A stretch of 64,000 nucleotides of DNA, taken from Geobacter sp. (lineage in GTDB: Bacteria; Desulfobacterota; Desulfuromonadia; Geobacterales; Geobacteraceae). The stretch is taken from NCBI GenBank assembly GCA_003499925.1, contig DNRQ01000060.1, positions 1 through 64,000 on the forward strand, given 5' to 3'. The translations under genes and the position numbers were made by a program. This document shows, piece after piece, positions 1 through 8,834 of the stretch. Positions within the stretch are counted from its first letter, which is position 1. Each line of letters begins with the position of its first letter. The notes beneath the pieces were generated by a model, which saw only the letters and a list, made by a program, of their open reading frames with translations, was not told where the DNA came from and searched no databases.

Positions 1-335
1 TCTTGACAATGGGGTCCACTCAACCCCAGTACCCCACCCCAGTGGCAGCTCACGTTTCCTGTGTGAAATGTTACCTCGTTATTTTTAGCCGGGAGCAGAA
101 CGCCAAGATCGGTACTTTACTTTTCGTGTATGTTGTGAGAAAGATTACTCCATAATAATAAACTGCCAAGCGTAGGTCGAGATAGCAAGAAGCCGAAACC
201 ACATGTTAAACATGGCGAAACGGATTACTCGAATGCCGCTCAAGTTGATCCCCGTGAACTAAAGGTGTATGTCGAACAGGTGCTAAAGATAATTTGCTTC
301 TAAATTTAGTAGGTTTACGGTGGAGAGCATTAAAA
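1..335. other. upstream region, no supported gene
   Basis: I see no convincing gene here. A reading frame on the + strand from about 137 to 299 is open and protein-like but has no start codon, so it may be the tail of an older gene. A GGAGAG sequence at 320-325 probably serves as the ribosome binding site of the next gene. Confidence 0.4.
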
Positions 336-3300
336 ATGGAACATTCACAAATAGTGACCGCAAAAGAGTTGGAAAACTATTCAGAGACTAGAGACAGTGA
401 AGCCATCATCCCTGAATTGGTTTGGATGCTTGTCAATGAATCTGTCTCTGATCTTACTACATGTCGCATCCCTTATGGCGATGCCATTAATCAGCCAGGC
501 TGGGACGGTCTGGTGGAGACGGAAAATGGATATCGCCAATTTGTACCTAAGAAGAAAAGCTACTGGGAAATTGGCACTGGCAACAATCCTCAAGACAAGG
601 CAACTAAGGATTTTAAAAAGCGCACAGATGAAATGATTCTAGAGGAGCGGCAGGTGGCTTCATACGTTTTTGTTACGCCACGTGGAGCTGGTTCAGGTGG
701 TTGGAACGATCCTGCCCAAAAAAAATGGGTCAAAGCTCGAATGAAATTCTGCTGGCAGAATGTCAAGATTCTAGACGCCATTCAACTCGCAGATTGGGTG
801 CGCGAATTTCCCGCCATCGGAAAGTGGCTATTGAAAAGAATGGGGCTCGTAAAGAAGGCAGCTGGCTTCACTACGCCAACAGAACATTGGGAAAACCTCC
901 AGGCTCTAACTCAACATGGGGACCCACCTTTGCCGCCGGACATCTTCCTTATAGGCAGAGACAAAGCTTGTGCTGAAGTTCAACGCCTGTTTCGCGGAGA
1001 GATTGGGCAATTGGCGTTTTCTGCTGAAAGCGAACAGGATGTCGAAGATTTTATCGCGGCTTTTTTGGCTTCCCTTGAAGATGGGACAAGACATTCTTTC
1101 AGCAACAGATGCATATTCATAAAAGATGATGAGGCGTGGCTTTCGATGGTCACTCTGAAAACGTCTCACGTACTTGTAGCGCATCCGAAGCTCGACCTGG
1201 AGTCTTCAGGTGAGCAACTACATATGGCAGCAAAGAAAAACGGACATGCCGTTATTATCCCCATTTCCGGAGCTTGGTCGAGCGGAAGCGAAAGCCTCAT
1301 TCCGTTGCGAAGCCCTTCTGCATCTATTCTCGAAAATACTCTGATTGGATGCGGATACAGTAACGAGAGGGCGCGTGAGCTTTCAGGAGCCGGGGCTTTA
1401 TCTTTATCAGCATTGAAACGTCATCTTCGTGGTTTTGGTGAATTACCCCCGTACGCTACGTGGGAGAATGCTCGCGTATTGGCTCAAGCAGGACTTTTCG
1501 GTCGATGGAACGGTGCGAACCAATCCGACAAAGCGGCTGTGGAGACTGGAGTGGGAAAGCCCTATGGGGAGTGGATTGAGAGCGTTCGCCCTGAAACATT
1601 GCGCTCGGATACTCCCCTAACGCAGCGCGATGAAAACTGGAAAATGAATTTCCGTGCCGAAGCATGGTCAGCCTTGGGACCGAGGTTGTACGATGAGGAC
1701 TTGGAACGCTTCAAAACTGTTGCGGTCGCCGTTCTTGGAGAACGTGACCCACAATTTGACTTGCCACGGGAGAAGCGATACGAAGCGAGTATCCATGGGA
1801 AAGTCCTAGAGCACTCCTCATCAATACGTAAGGGGCTGGCCGAATCATTAGCCCTTTTGGGAAGCAAACCAAGTGCATTGTCGTCTTGTACTCAAGGCAA
1901 AGCCGAACTAGTGGCAACCTTGACAGTACGGGAGTTGCTTACGGATGCTGACTGGGTTACCTGGGCTAGCCTGGATAGTTTGCTTCCTTTACTTGCTGAA
2001 GCCTCGCCAAATGAATTTCTGGCTGCTGTCGAAACAGCGCTTTTGAACCCCCCTAAAAGCCCTTTCCATGCCTTGTTTGCCCAAGAGGGATCTGGGATAA
2101 CGGGCAGGAATCACACGAGCGGACTTCTATGGGCACTCGAAACGCTGGCTTGGCACCCAGATTATCTCTTGCGCGTTTCGATACTTCTTGCGGAAATGGC
2201 TTCCATCGACCCTGGTGGTCAGTATTCCAATCGGCCTGCTAACTCTTTGGCTGATATCTTTCTTCCCTGGCATCCGCAGACATGTGCCACTGTCCAGAAG
2301 AAGACGTTAACTGTGGGAGCTGTGCTACGCGAACAACCAATGGTTGGGTGGAAACTAGTTCTGGCGTTGTTGCCTAATTTTCATCAGGCAACATCAGGTA
2401 CCCGTAAGCCAGCTTGGCGTGATTTTATCTCAGGTACTTGGTCTGAGGGAGTAACCAATCATGAGTATTGGGAACAGGTTGCAGGTTATGCTGATTTAGC
2501 AGTTCAAACTGCAGCTGTTGATCTGACTAAACTTGCAGAATTAATCAACCGATTGCCAGACCTGCCTGAGCCTGCTTATTCTCGTGTCCTTGAACACCTT
2601 TCCACAGCCAATGTTCTTGAGCTCCCTGAGCCTGAGCGCTTGTCACTATGGGAAGCATTGGTGGACCTTGCAGCAAAACACCGTAAATTTAACAATGCAC
2701 AATGGGCAATGCCATTGGAGGCAGTTGCAAAAATTGAAGACGTGGCCGTTATGCTTTCCCCTAAATCACCTACTCTGCTTTACCGTCGCCTTTTCAGTAA
2801 CCGAGAATCAAATCTGTACGAACAGGTAGGGGATTATGAAGAAAATCAGCGACAGCTTAATATGCGACGCCAAGCTGCAGTTCAGGAAATCCTGTTAGAA
2901 AACGGGATAATTGGCGTACTGGATTTTGCTCTCCAGGTGGCGTCACCTGAGAAGGTTGGTAATGCCCTTGGCAGCCTGGAATCAGATGACTCTGACTCAG
3001 TATTGCTACCTGCCTATTTGAAAGCTGAAAAAGCAATTTCAGCCTTTTTACGCGGCTTTGTCTGGGGCAGGTTTTGGTCGAGAAGTTGGCTATGGGTTGA
3101 TGGTGTCGTAACCGGTGCATGGTCGGTAGAGGAGAAAGCAATCTTTTACTCCTCACTACCATTTGAGCGCAATACTTGGCAGCGGGCCGAAATTTCTTTA
3201 GGAGACGATGCCGCCGAATACTGGAAAATAGTAAATGCTAATCCTTGGGGCGAAAAAGTAAATCTGATCGAAGCGGTAGAAAAGCTTTTATGTAACAACC

Positions 3301-4136
3301 GGCCACATGAAGCGCTCCGGTGCCTCTATAGATTAATTACGGACAAGGCAAAATTAGAAACTAATCTAGTAATACGCGCATTGATGGACTGCTTGAAGAT
3401 ATCTGACACGTCAAGTGACATTGACCAATATGAACTTATTGAAATTATTAAGTGGCTCCAGGAAAATCCAGATTCTGACCCAAATGCTCTTTTTCAGATA
3501 GAATGGGCATATCTACCGGTTTTAGACCGTATAAATGAAGCCGCACCTAAGACTATTGAGTTACGTCTAGCTTCTGATCCGGGTTTTTTTTGGGAAATTA
3601 TCAGGATGGTATTTAGGTCTGATAAAGACGATTCGATAGAGCAGCGACCGACCGTAGTTGATAAAAAAATTGTGCAGAATGCTTTTCGACTTCTTCATGG
3701 ATGGCAGAGAGTTCCGGGTTCAGCAACTGGTAACTTTGACAGTACTGCATTCCAAACATGGCTTGCTGAAGTGAAGCGGTTGAGTATCCATTCTGGTCAT
3801 CTTGGGATCTCGATGGATCAGGTAGGGAAGGTGCTTGCCTACGCACCGGCCGACCCAAGCGGACTTTGGATTGATAAAACAGTTGCCGAAGCACTCAATT
3901 CTAAAGATTCTACAGAAATGCGTGCCGGATTCACCTGCCAGCTATCCAATATGCGGGGTGTATTTACTTTTACCTCGGGACGAGACGAGCGTAAAATAGC
4001 GGCGAGATACCAAGATCAAGCGGAAGAACTTGAGAAGTATGGATACCACCGTTTTGCGACAGCTATGCGAGGACTCGCCAAAAGTTACGAACAACAGGCA
4101 GATCGCGAGTCGAATAGGAAACCCTTCGACGATTAA
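336..4136 (+). CDS. large putative defence protein: nuclease-like N-terminus, degenerate STAND-like NTPase region, helical C-terminus
   Basis: This encodes 1266 residues with no signal peptide or membrane segment. The start at 336 follows GGAGAG; an upstream in-frame start at 294 has no ribosome binding site. Residues about 50-90 carry a GWDG motif and then WEIGTGNNPQDKA and a KR pair. That arrangement resembles the degenerate PD-(D/E)XK (Mrr-like) domain seen at the N-terminus of very large bacterial conflict proteins. From about residue 200 there is a GRDKACAEVQRLF stretch like the entry to a STAND/NACHT NTPase, but the P-loop is degenerate (FSAESEQD). The remaining 850 residues are helical and Trp/Leu-rich, consistent with a sensor scaffold. 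It lies directly upstream of an ABC-3C operon, so an antiphage role is inferred. The exact family is unrecognised. Confidence 0.6.
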   Translation: MEHSQIVTAKELENYSETRDSEAIIPELVWMLVNESVSDLTTCRIPYGDAINQPGWDGLVETENGYRQFVPKKKSYWEIGTGNNPQDKATKDFKKRTDEMILEERQVASYVFVTPRGAGSGGWNDPAQKKWVKARMKFCWQNVKILDAIQLADWVREFPAIGKWLLKRMGLVKKAAGFTTPTEHWENLQALTQHGDPPLPPDIFLIGRDKACAEVQRLFRGEIGQLAFSAESEQDVEDFIAAFLASLEDGTRHSFSNRCIFIKDDEAWLSMVTLKTSHVLVAHPKLDLESSGEQLHMAAKKNGHAVIIPISGAWSSGSESLIPLRSPSASILENTLIGCGYSNERARELSGAGALSLSALKRHLRGFGELPPYATWENARVLAQAGLFGRWNGANQSDKAAVETGVGKPYGEWIESVRPETLRSDTPLTQRDENWKMNFRAEAWSALGPRLYDEDLERFKTVAVAVLGERDPQFDLPREKRYEASIHGKVLEHSSSIRKGLAESLALLGSKPSALSSCTQGKAELVATLTVRELLTDADWVTWASLDSLLPLLAEASPNEFLAAVETALLNPPKSPFHALFAQEGSGITGRNHTSGLLWALETLAWHPDYLLRVSILLAEMASIDPGGQYSNRPANSLADIFLPWHPQTCATVQKKTLTVGAVLREQPMVGWKLVLALLPNFHQATSGTRKPAWRDFISGTWSEGVTNHEYWEQVAGYADLAVQTAAVDLTKLAELINRLPDLPEPAYSRVLEHLSTANVLELPEPERLSLWEALVDLAAKHRKFNNAQWAMPLEAVAKIEDVAVMLSPKSPTLLYRRLFSNRESNLYEQVGDYEENQRQLNMRRQAAVQEILLENGIIGVLDFALQVASPEKVGNALGSLESDDSDSVLLPAYLKAEKAISAFLRGFVWGRFWSRSWLWVDGVVTGAWSVEEKAIFYSSLPFERNTWQRAEISLGDDAAEYWKIVNANPWGEKVNLIEAVEKLLCNNRPHEALRCLYRLITDKAKLETNLVIRALMDCLKISDTSSDIDQYELIEIIKWLQENPDSDPNALFQIEWAYLPVLDRINEAAPKTIELRLASDPGFFWEIIRMVFRSDKDDSIEQRPTVVDKKIVQNAFRLLHGWQRVPGSATGNFDSTAFQTWLAEVKRLSIHSGHLGISMDQVGKVLAYAPADPSGLWIDKTVAEALNSKDSTEMRAGFTCQLSNMRGVFTFTSGRDERKIAARYQDQAEELEKYGYHRFATAMRGLAKSYEQQADRESNRKPFDD

Positions 4137-4285
4137 AAGACCAATCTTGGACGTGATTATGTGTGGTGAGGTGCGAAGAGTGACCTGCCCTCCCACTTCG
4201 GAAAAAGAGGCTAAGGATTTCACGTCCCATTCGGTCAGTGGCGTCCACTGCGCCAGTTCCTCGACGGGTGGATGATCCGTCTCGA

Positions 4286-4585
4286 TCAGTGATTCCAACG
4301 GTAACCGCACCGTTCGAAGTACTGCTCCGCAAGATACCTCTCGTCGCTGCCGTTTGTATGGTACTCGCCAGAGCGGAGATCGCAGAGATCGGCGACGAAA
4401 CCTCGCAACACCTCCGCCGGGTCGATCTGCACCATATCGCACAGATCGAGGAACTCGTCTGGAAGCTCCAGGGTCACGACCCGCCGGGCCTCCCTTTCCT
4501 TCTTTTTCTCCGCTTCTTTCTGTTTACTAAGAGAAAAACGGCGCAACACGCTGAAATTACACAAGCAAGAGATGTGGAGACCCAC
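4286..4585 (-). CDS. small hypothetical protein, possibly frameshifted
   Basis: This 99-residue reading frame has a basic, Lys/Glu-rich N-terminus, then VVTLELPDEFLDLCDMV and a Cys-containing C-terminus (YFERCGYRW), which look like real protein rather than noise. The true start may lie inside the KKKEREARR stretch. It runs opposite to its neighbours and fills the 620-bp gap between the large defence-like gene and the hydrolase. Just past its stop another minus frame stays open to about 4125 (starting VRLPLESLIETDHPP), so a frameshift may have split a longer gene. No function is proposed. Confidence 0.4.
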   Translation of the reverse strand: MGLHISCLCNFSVLRRFSLSKQKEAEKKKEREARRVVTLELPDEFLDLCDMVQIDPAEVLRGFVADLCDLRSGEYHTNGSDERYLAEQYFERCGYRWNH

Positions 4586-4755
4586 CGCATATAAGTTGTG
4601 GCTTTATCAGCTCTTGACAACTCCTCCTATCCTGTGGTTGATTAGCATAATTCCCATGAATGAAGCTTTAAGTTTACGACATCTCTAGCCTCAGCAGGTC
4701 AAGAGGTTACACCATAATTTGACTGGCGTTTTGATTGTATGATTAGAGGGTGCAT

Positions 4756-5985
4756 ATGATAGAGTTTGTACAAAAAACCGGTAAAGAGACCGTTGTCCTC
4801 TTTGTTCATGGGTTTATGGGTGGAAAGGAAACATGGCAGAATAGTAAAAATGAGAACTTCCCTGAGATGTTGCTAGCAAACAAGGAAATTGCAGATTATT
4901 TTGATTTTGCCTATTTCACTTACTTTACTGAATTCATAGAGAAAAAAACAACAAAAAAGCCACTTAAACTATTACGTATCCTATTCCCTAAACACATTCA
5001 GCCTGTAAAACAAAACGTAACAATCGAAGAGCTAAGCGAATTATTGGCTTCTCAAGTAAGATATGACTTAAATGATTATAAAAAAATAGTAATAATTTCT
5101 CATAGTATGGGCGGCTTAGTATCAAAATGTTTTATTTTGAATGAATTAAAAGAAAAATCAAAAAGCAGCGTGGTTTTGTTTCTTTCGCTAGCGGTGCCAC
5201 ATGCAGGCTCAGAGCTTTCAACTATTGGAAAGTTATTGCTGCAAAATACGCAAATTTCAGACCTTGGTCCATTAAGCGATATAATCAGGTATTTAAACCA
5301 CCACTGGCTAAATACATCAAATTTACCACCGGCTAAATATTTTTACGGTCAATATGATGATGTGGTACCAAAAAATTCAGCCTTGCCGCTGGCAAACACG
5401 AGCGATGGCGTTGCTTGTGAATGTGACCATAGCAGTATATGCAAGCCAGAAAAGTTAGATTCATCGATCTACCGAGCAGTATTGCAGTCATTATTGGATT
5501 ATAAAAAAAATTTAGATCATGCAAATGAATTATCTATAAAAGAATTAGCTTGTCCAGACCAGAGTTATATGGATGAGTTATTCGTATTAAAACTACTAAT
5601 TGCTGATATTCATAATGTTACTATAAATAATGCAAAAACACTTTTTTATAATGCTGAATATATGAGGAAATATTACTCTGATGATGCAAGTTATGAAAGC
5701 TTAAACGAAATGTATATCAAAATACAAGATATTTATGGGCACCTATTTACGAAGTATGCAGGTGGGTCGATAAGTAATGGGCATCAACTGATAGCCGAAG
5801 TATACCAAAAAATTGAAGATCAAGACCATGAAATATTGAAGACATATTTGCCATTTGTACAGGCTTTGCATAAAAAGGGCATGATTCATCAGCTGGCAAA
5901 TATTGCAGAAAAACAAATATGGTGGGACAAAGATCACTCACAGGCAACTATAAATGCTTACCTTAAGAATAAGGTGAAAGAATGA
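4756..5985 (+). CDS. alpha/beta hydrolase (lipase/esterase-like), putative ABC-3C effector
   Basis: A 409-residue soluble alpha/beta hydrolase. The ATG at 4756 follows AGAGGG five bases upstream and is preferred to the GTG at 4750. The oxyanion-hole HG motif is in VVLFVHGFMGG (about residue 17). The nucleophile elbow reads SHSMGG, with Ser about 117. FYGQYDDVVP supplies an Asp near 202 and CDHSS a His near 225, so a complete triad is present. The C-terminal 170 residues are helical and lack known motifs. It overlaps the next gene by four bases (ATGA), so all three genes of the set are probably translated together. In ABC-3C systems the first gene is usually the variable effector; lipid or protein-ester hydrolysis on infection is an inference. 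Confidence 0.75.
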   Translation: MIEFVQKTGKETVVLFVHGFMGGKETWQNSKNENFPEMLLANKEIADYFDFAYFTYFTEFIEKKTTKKPLKLLRILFPKHIQPVKQNVTIEELSELLASQVRYDLNDYKKIVIISHSMGGLVSKCFILNELKEKSKSSVVLFLSLAVPHAGSELSTIGKLLLQNTQISDLGPLSDIIRYLNHHWLNTSNLPPAKYFYGQYDDVVPKNSALPLANTSDGVACECDHSSICKPEKLDSSIYRAVLQSLLDYKKNLDHANELSIKELACPDQSYMDELFVLKLLIADIHNVTINNAKTLFYNAEYMRKYYSDDASYESLNEMYIKIQDIYGHLFTKYAGGSISNGHQLIAEVYQKIEDQDHEILKTYLPFVQALHKKGMIHQLANIAEKQIWWDKDHSQATINAYLKNKVKE

Positions 5986-6476
5986 TTCGTGAAATGTTTA
6001 TAGAACCTGACAATGATTTGCATTTAAATTTTTGTACTGGTTTATTGCTGATACAAGAGTTGTGTAAAAATCAGCGAGGGAAACCAGTTTTAAACATAGA
6101 AAAATTTGGTATGTGTTTATTCCTAGTGAACCATCCTTTAATTTTGAATAGGGTGTTAGCTGGGCTAGGGAATAATCAGATTTATCTGGAAGCAGTTGAA
6201 ATAGAAAATATTAGATCCTTGAACCCTAACATTGAGTTTGTCACACATAATACCAAGGTACGCGATCTTGTGAGGTTTATGATTATTAATGGACTAATCA
6301 CAGTCACTGAGCCGGATACCTGTTTGTTACTGACTGAAAATGGTGAAATGGTAACGAAAGAAATGAATGGGTGGTTTCAGCAAAGGACCCAAATATTCGC
6401 TAAAAATTTAAAGTCAATTATTAATGAGCCGACCACAAAGCTTTTAAACATGACAATAAAATCCTTCAGGGCGTGA
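5982..6476 (+). CDS. ABC-three-component system middle component
   Basis: A 164-residue protein translationally coupled to the upstream hydrolase (4-base overlap) and ending one base before the ATPase gene starts. It has no signal peptide or transmembrane segment. Its layout fits the small middle component of ABC-3C systems: a helical N-terminus with MIREMFIEPDNDLHLNF, a central NIEKFGMCLFLVNHPLILNRVL stretch, and a winged-helix-like C-terminal part ending KSFRA. That assignment leans mainly on its size and its position between an effector gene and a Rad50-like ATPase. In this class the middle component is thought to bridge ATPase and effector. No catalytic motif is visible. Confidence 0.65.
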   Translation: MIREMFIEPDNDLHLNFCTGLLLIQELCKNQRGKPVLNIEKFGMCLFLVNHPLILNRVLAGLGNNQIYLEAVEIENIRSLNPNIEFVTHNTKVRDLVRFMIINGLITVTEPDTCLLLTENGEMVTKEMNGWFQQRTQIFAKNLKSIINEPTTKLLNMTIKSFRA

Positions 6477-6477
6477 T

Positions 6478-8463
6478 ATGACTACAAATAGACATCAGTT
6501 GATAGTCCAGAAAGTGGTGGTTGTTGGGCATAATAAAAATTATGTAGTCGACTTTGATTGTGGTTTGAATATAGTATACGGTGATTCTGATACTGGCAAA
6601 TCAACGGTTGCTCACCTTATAGATTACTGTCTAGGGGCAAAGACTTTTGATCTTTACGACGAGATTGAGGTGGCAGCACTGCATTGTTTAATGCAAGTTA
6701 GGCTCCGTGAAGATGTCTATACAATAAAAAGAGATATCTTCCGACCCAATGATTTTGTAGAGGTATATCGAGGTGAATTTGATGCTATATCCGAGGTATT
6801 CCCCATGGTGTTTGGGCCTGACTATTCCACGCAAGGGCCACAGGGGTATTACTCGGACTTTCTGCTTGAGGCTTTAGGGTTGCCTGTAGTCAAGGTTAAG
6901 GAATCCCCCTCCAAGGCCGATTCTAGAATGACCAGGCTTAGTTTCCGTGATCTGATGAAATACATGTATCTCGATCAAGATGATGTGGGTCACAAATTCC
7001 TGTTGTCTCACGGGACTGCGGCATACCCCGTTGCTACTAAAAACAAGGAGTGTTTTAAGTATATTTTTAATTTATTAGATTCGCAAATTACTGATATTCA
7101 AGGTGAAATATCTGAAAAAACGCAAAAACGGAATGCATTGGAGGAAAAGTTAAGGTCAGTACAAGCATTCTTTAGAGATACAGATTTTTACACAATGTCG
7201 ATTTTGCAGGAAAAGATTGATGACCTCACCAAGCATGAAGAGGCTGTAGATGAAGAAATATCAAAATTAAATTCTAAAATGTCATCAAATACTGGTCTGC
7301 ATAACGAACTCCGTGAAACTGTACAAGCTATTGATGGTCAACTCAAGGAAAATTTACAGCAACAAAGGATTGTTCAAGGTAATATTGAACGATTCGTAAA
7401 ACTCAAAAACGAATATGTTAGAGATATCCAAAAGATAAAATCTTCAATACAGGTTCAGGAGCGGGTTGTTGGTGTAGTTACCGAGGGCAGATGTCCTGTA
7501 TGTGATGGAACTATACAGTGTAATTCAACCAGATTTGATATAATAAGTTTGGGTGACAAAAAAACACAGCTTTCATTGCTCAACATTAGGGCCAAAGATG
7601 TAGCGCTACTTATAGATAAAGATCGAGTTGAACTGTCTGCTACTGCTACTGAATATGATAAGCTATCCTCGCAATTAAATTCTGCTGCTCGGTTGTTGGA
7701 CTCAAAAACAAAAGAGTTTATTTCTCCTTTTGTGTCTCAGCGTGATGGGTTGATATCACAAAAAGCTTCAATCGTTGAAACTAGAAAGCAGCTACACTAT
7801 CTGTCCAAGTTACGTAGACAACAAGAAGTGTTGCATCAGGACATTGTTTCACTTGGTGAAATTGTGACTCAGCTACAAGACCAGTTACGACTTCTTCAAG
7901 CTGGCATGCCGTCCTCTACAAAAGTCGTTGGTGATGTTGGGGATATATTAAATGATTTCTTGAAAATGGTATCAATAAAACGAAGAAGCGGTGTTGGAAT
8001 TGATCAAAAAACCTTTTTACCAGTTTTAAGAAATAGGATTTATCACACTATTACGTCCGGTGGACTAAGGACAATCTTGTCAATTGGTTATTATTTGTCT
8101 TTGCTCAAATACGGCATCACAGATGGATCAAATCTTCCACCATTTTTCATGGTTGATACTGTAAGTAAGTATCTGAGAAAGACAAAAGACAAGTATAAAG
8201 CTGATACAAATGAAGTGGAAGATCAGAAAGAAGGTCTCAGTGACCCTGAGAAGCTTCAAAATATGTATAAATATTTATTGTCTTTACATGAGTTGTCCAT
8301 CAAAAAAGCGGTTCCTATGCAAATAATTATAGTCGATAATGATCTGCCTGTTGGTATGGAAAAAGAGTTGCGTAGGTTTGTACGTGCTAGATTTAGTACA
8401 ACCGGCATGAAGGGAGTTCCTGTTGGGTTTATAGATGACGCTGATGAGTTACTGTCACACTGA
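6478..8463 (+). CDS. Rad50/SMC-like ABC ATPase of an ABC-3C system (DUF3732-like)
   Basis: This 661-residue ATPase has a Walker A GDSDTGKST at residues 35-43 near the N-terminus. Two long coiled-coil arms (about 200-330 and 370-480) flank a zinc-hook-like CPVCDG near residue 340, as in Rad50. After the second arm, a C-terminal ATPase lobe contains FFMVDT and IIIVDND, which are Walker B-like. This is the split-ATPase plan of Rad50/SMC proteins and matches the ATPase of ABC-3C conflict systems. It is the last gene of the three-gene operon and is followed by a repeat array and an IS110 element. Sensing of abnormal DNA ends or phage replication intermediates is inferred from the fold. Confidence 0.8.
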   Translation: MTTNRHQLIVQKVVVVGHNKNYVVDFDCGLNIVYGDSDTGKSTVAHLIDYCLGAKTFDLYDEIEVAALHCLMQVRLREDVYTIKRDIFRPNDFVEVYRGEFDAISEVFPMVFGPDYSTQGPQGYYSDFLLEALGLPVVKVKESPSKADSRMTRLSFRDLMKYMYLDQDDVGHKFLLSHGTAAYPVATKNKECFKYIFNLLDSQITDIQGEISEKTQKRNALEEKLRSVQAFFRDTDFYTMSILQEKIDDLTKHEEAVDEEISKLNSKMSSNTGLHNELRETVQAIDGQLKENLQQQRIVQGNIERFVKLKNEYVRDIQKIKSSIQVQERVVGVVTEGRCPVCDGTIQCNSTRFDIISLGDKKTQLSLLNIRAKDVALLIDKDRVELSATATEYDKLSSQLNSAARLLDSKTKEFISPFVSQRDGLISQKASIVETRKQLHYLSKLRRQQEVLHQDIVSLGEIVTQLQDQLRLLQAGMPSSTKVVGDVGDILNDFLKMVSIKRRSGVGIDQKTFLPVLRNRIYHTITSGGLRTILSIGYYLSLLKYGITDGSNLPPFFMVDTVSKYLRKTKDKYKADTNEVEDQKEGLSDPEKLQNMYKYLLSLHELSIKKAVPMQIIIVDNDLPVGMEKELRRFVRARFSTTGMKGVPVGFIDDADELLSH

Positions 8464-8476
8464 GTGATATATAGGC

Positions 8477-8520
8477 GCAACGAGGGGGACGCCCCTGCGA
8501 ACGTTGGCAACGAGGGGGAC
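8477..8520. repeat. left part of a REP-type tandem array split by IS110
   Basis: One full 30-bp unit (8491-8520, starting gcccctgcgaacgttg and ending cgagggggac) and a preceding partial unit. The same unit resumes at 10253 in phase, so this is half of an array interrupted by the insertion sequence. The core GAGGGGGACGCCCC recurs in the palindromes at 19928 and 21104. Confidence 0.85.
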
Positions 8521-8834
8521 ATTCTATAGTCTCCCTGTCAACTAAAAACCTGTTCTTTGATATATCAGCAAGTTACTCCTGGGTGCGGAAACTAGGACGC
8601 ACCTCTCCCGTTGTTCTCTCGATATGGCGAGTTCTCTCACTTACGGCGAACCTTGAGGATAATCGTTACTGATATCCGACGTCCCCCGCCCGCCAGCGGA
8701 ACGGGGTCGTCAATCATTCCTTATCCAACCTTCAAGATTCAGTGAGAGGCCCAGCTTTGTCCCTCCCGAGGTCTATGCCTCAACGTCCATGCACGGGCTC
8801 ATCTCGCCAACTGCCTGCTTCTGGGTAAGCTGTC
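8521..8834 (-). ncRNA. candidate bridge RNA of the IS110-type element
   Basis: This 314-nt noncoding segment lies downstream of the transposase inside the element, where IS1111-type members encode their bridge RNA. On the minus strand it contains GGGGGACG (8680-8687), identical to the eight bases spanning the reconstructed insertion point (gggggac then g). That is what a target-binding loop would need. Hairpin-forming stretches are present, for example gaagcaggaagcttc near the 3' end of the gene. Transcription and fold are not shown. Confidence 0.35.

Noticed and set aside
137..299. Protein-like frame before the first gene
   Set aside because: It has no start codon and is too short to identify; it may be only a gene tail.
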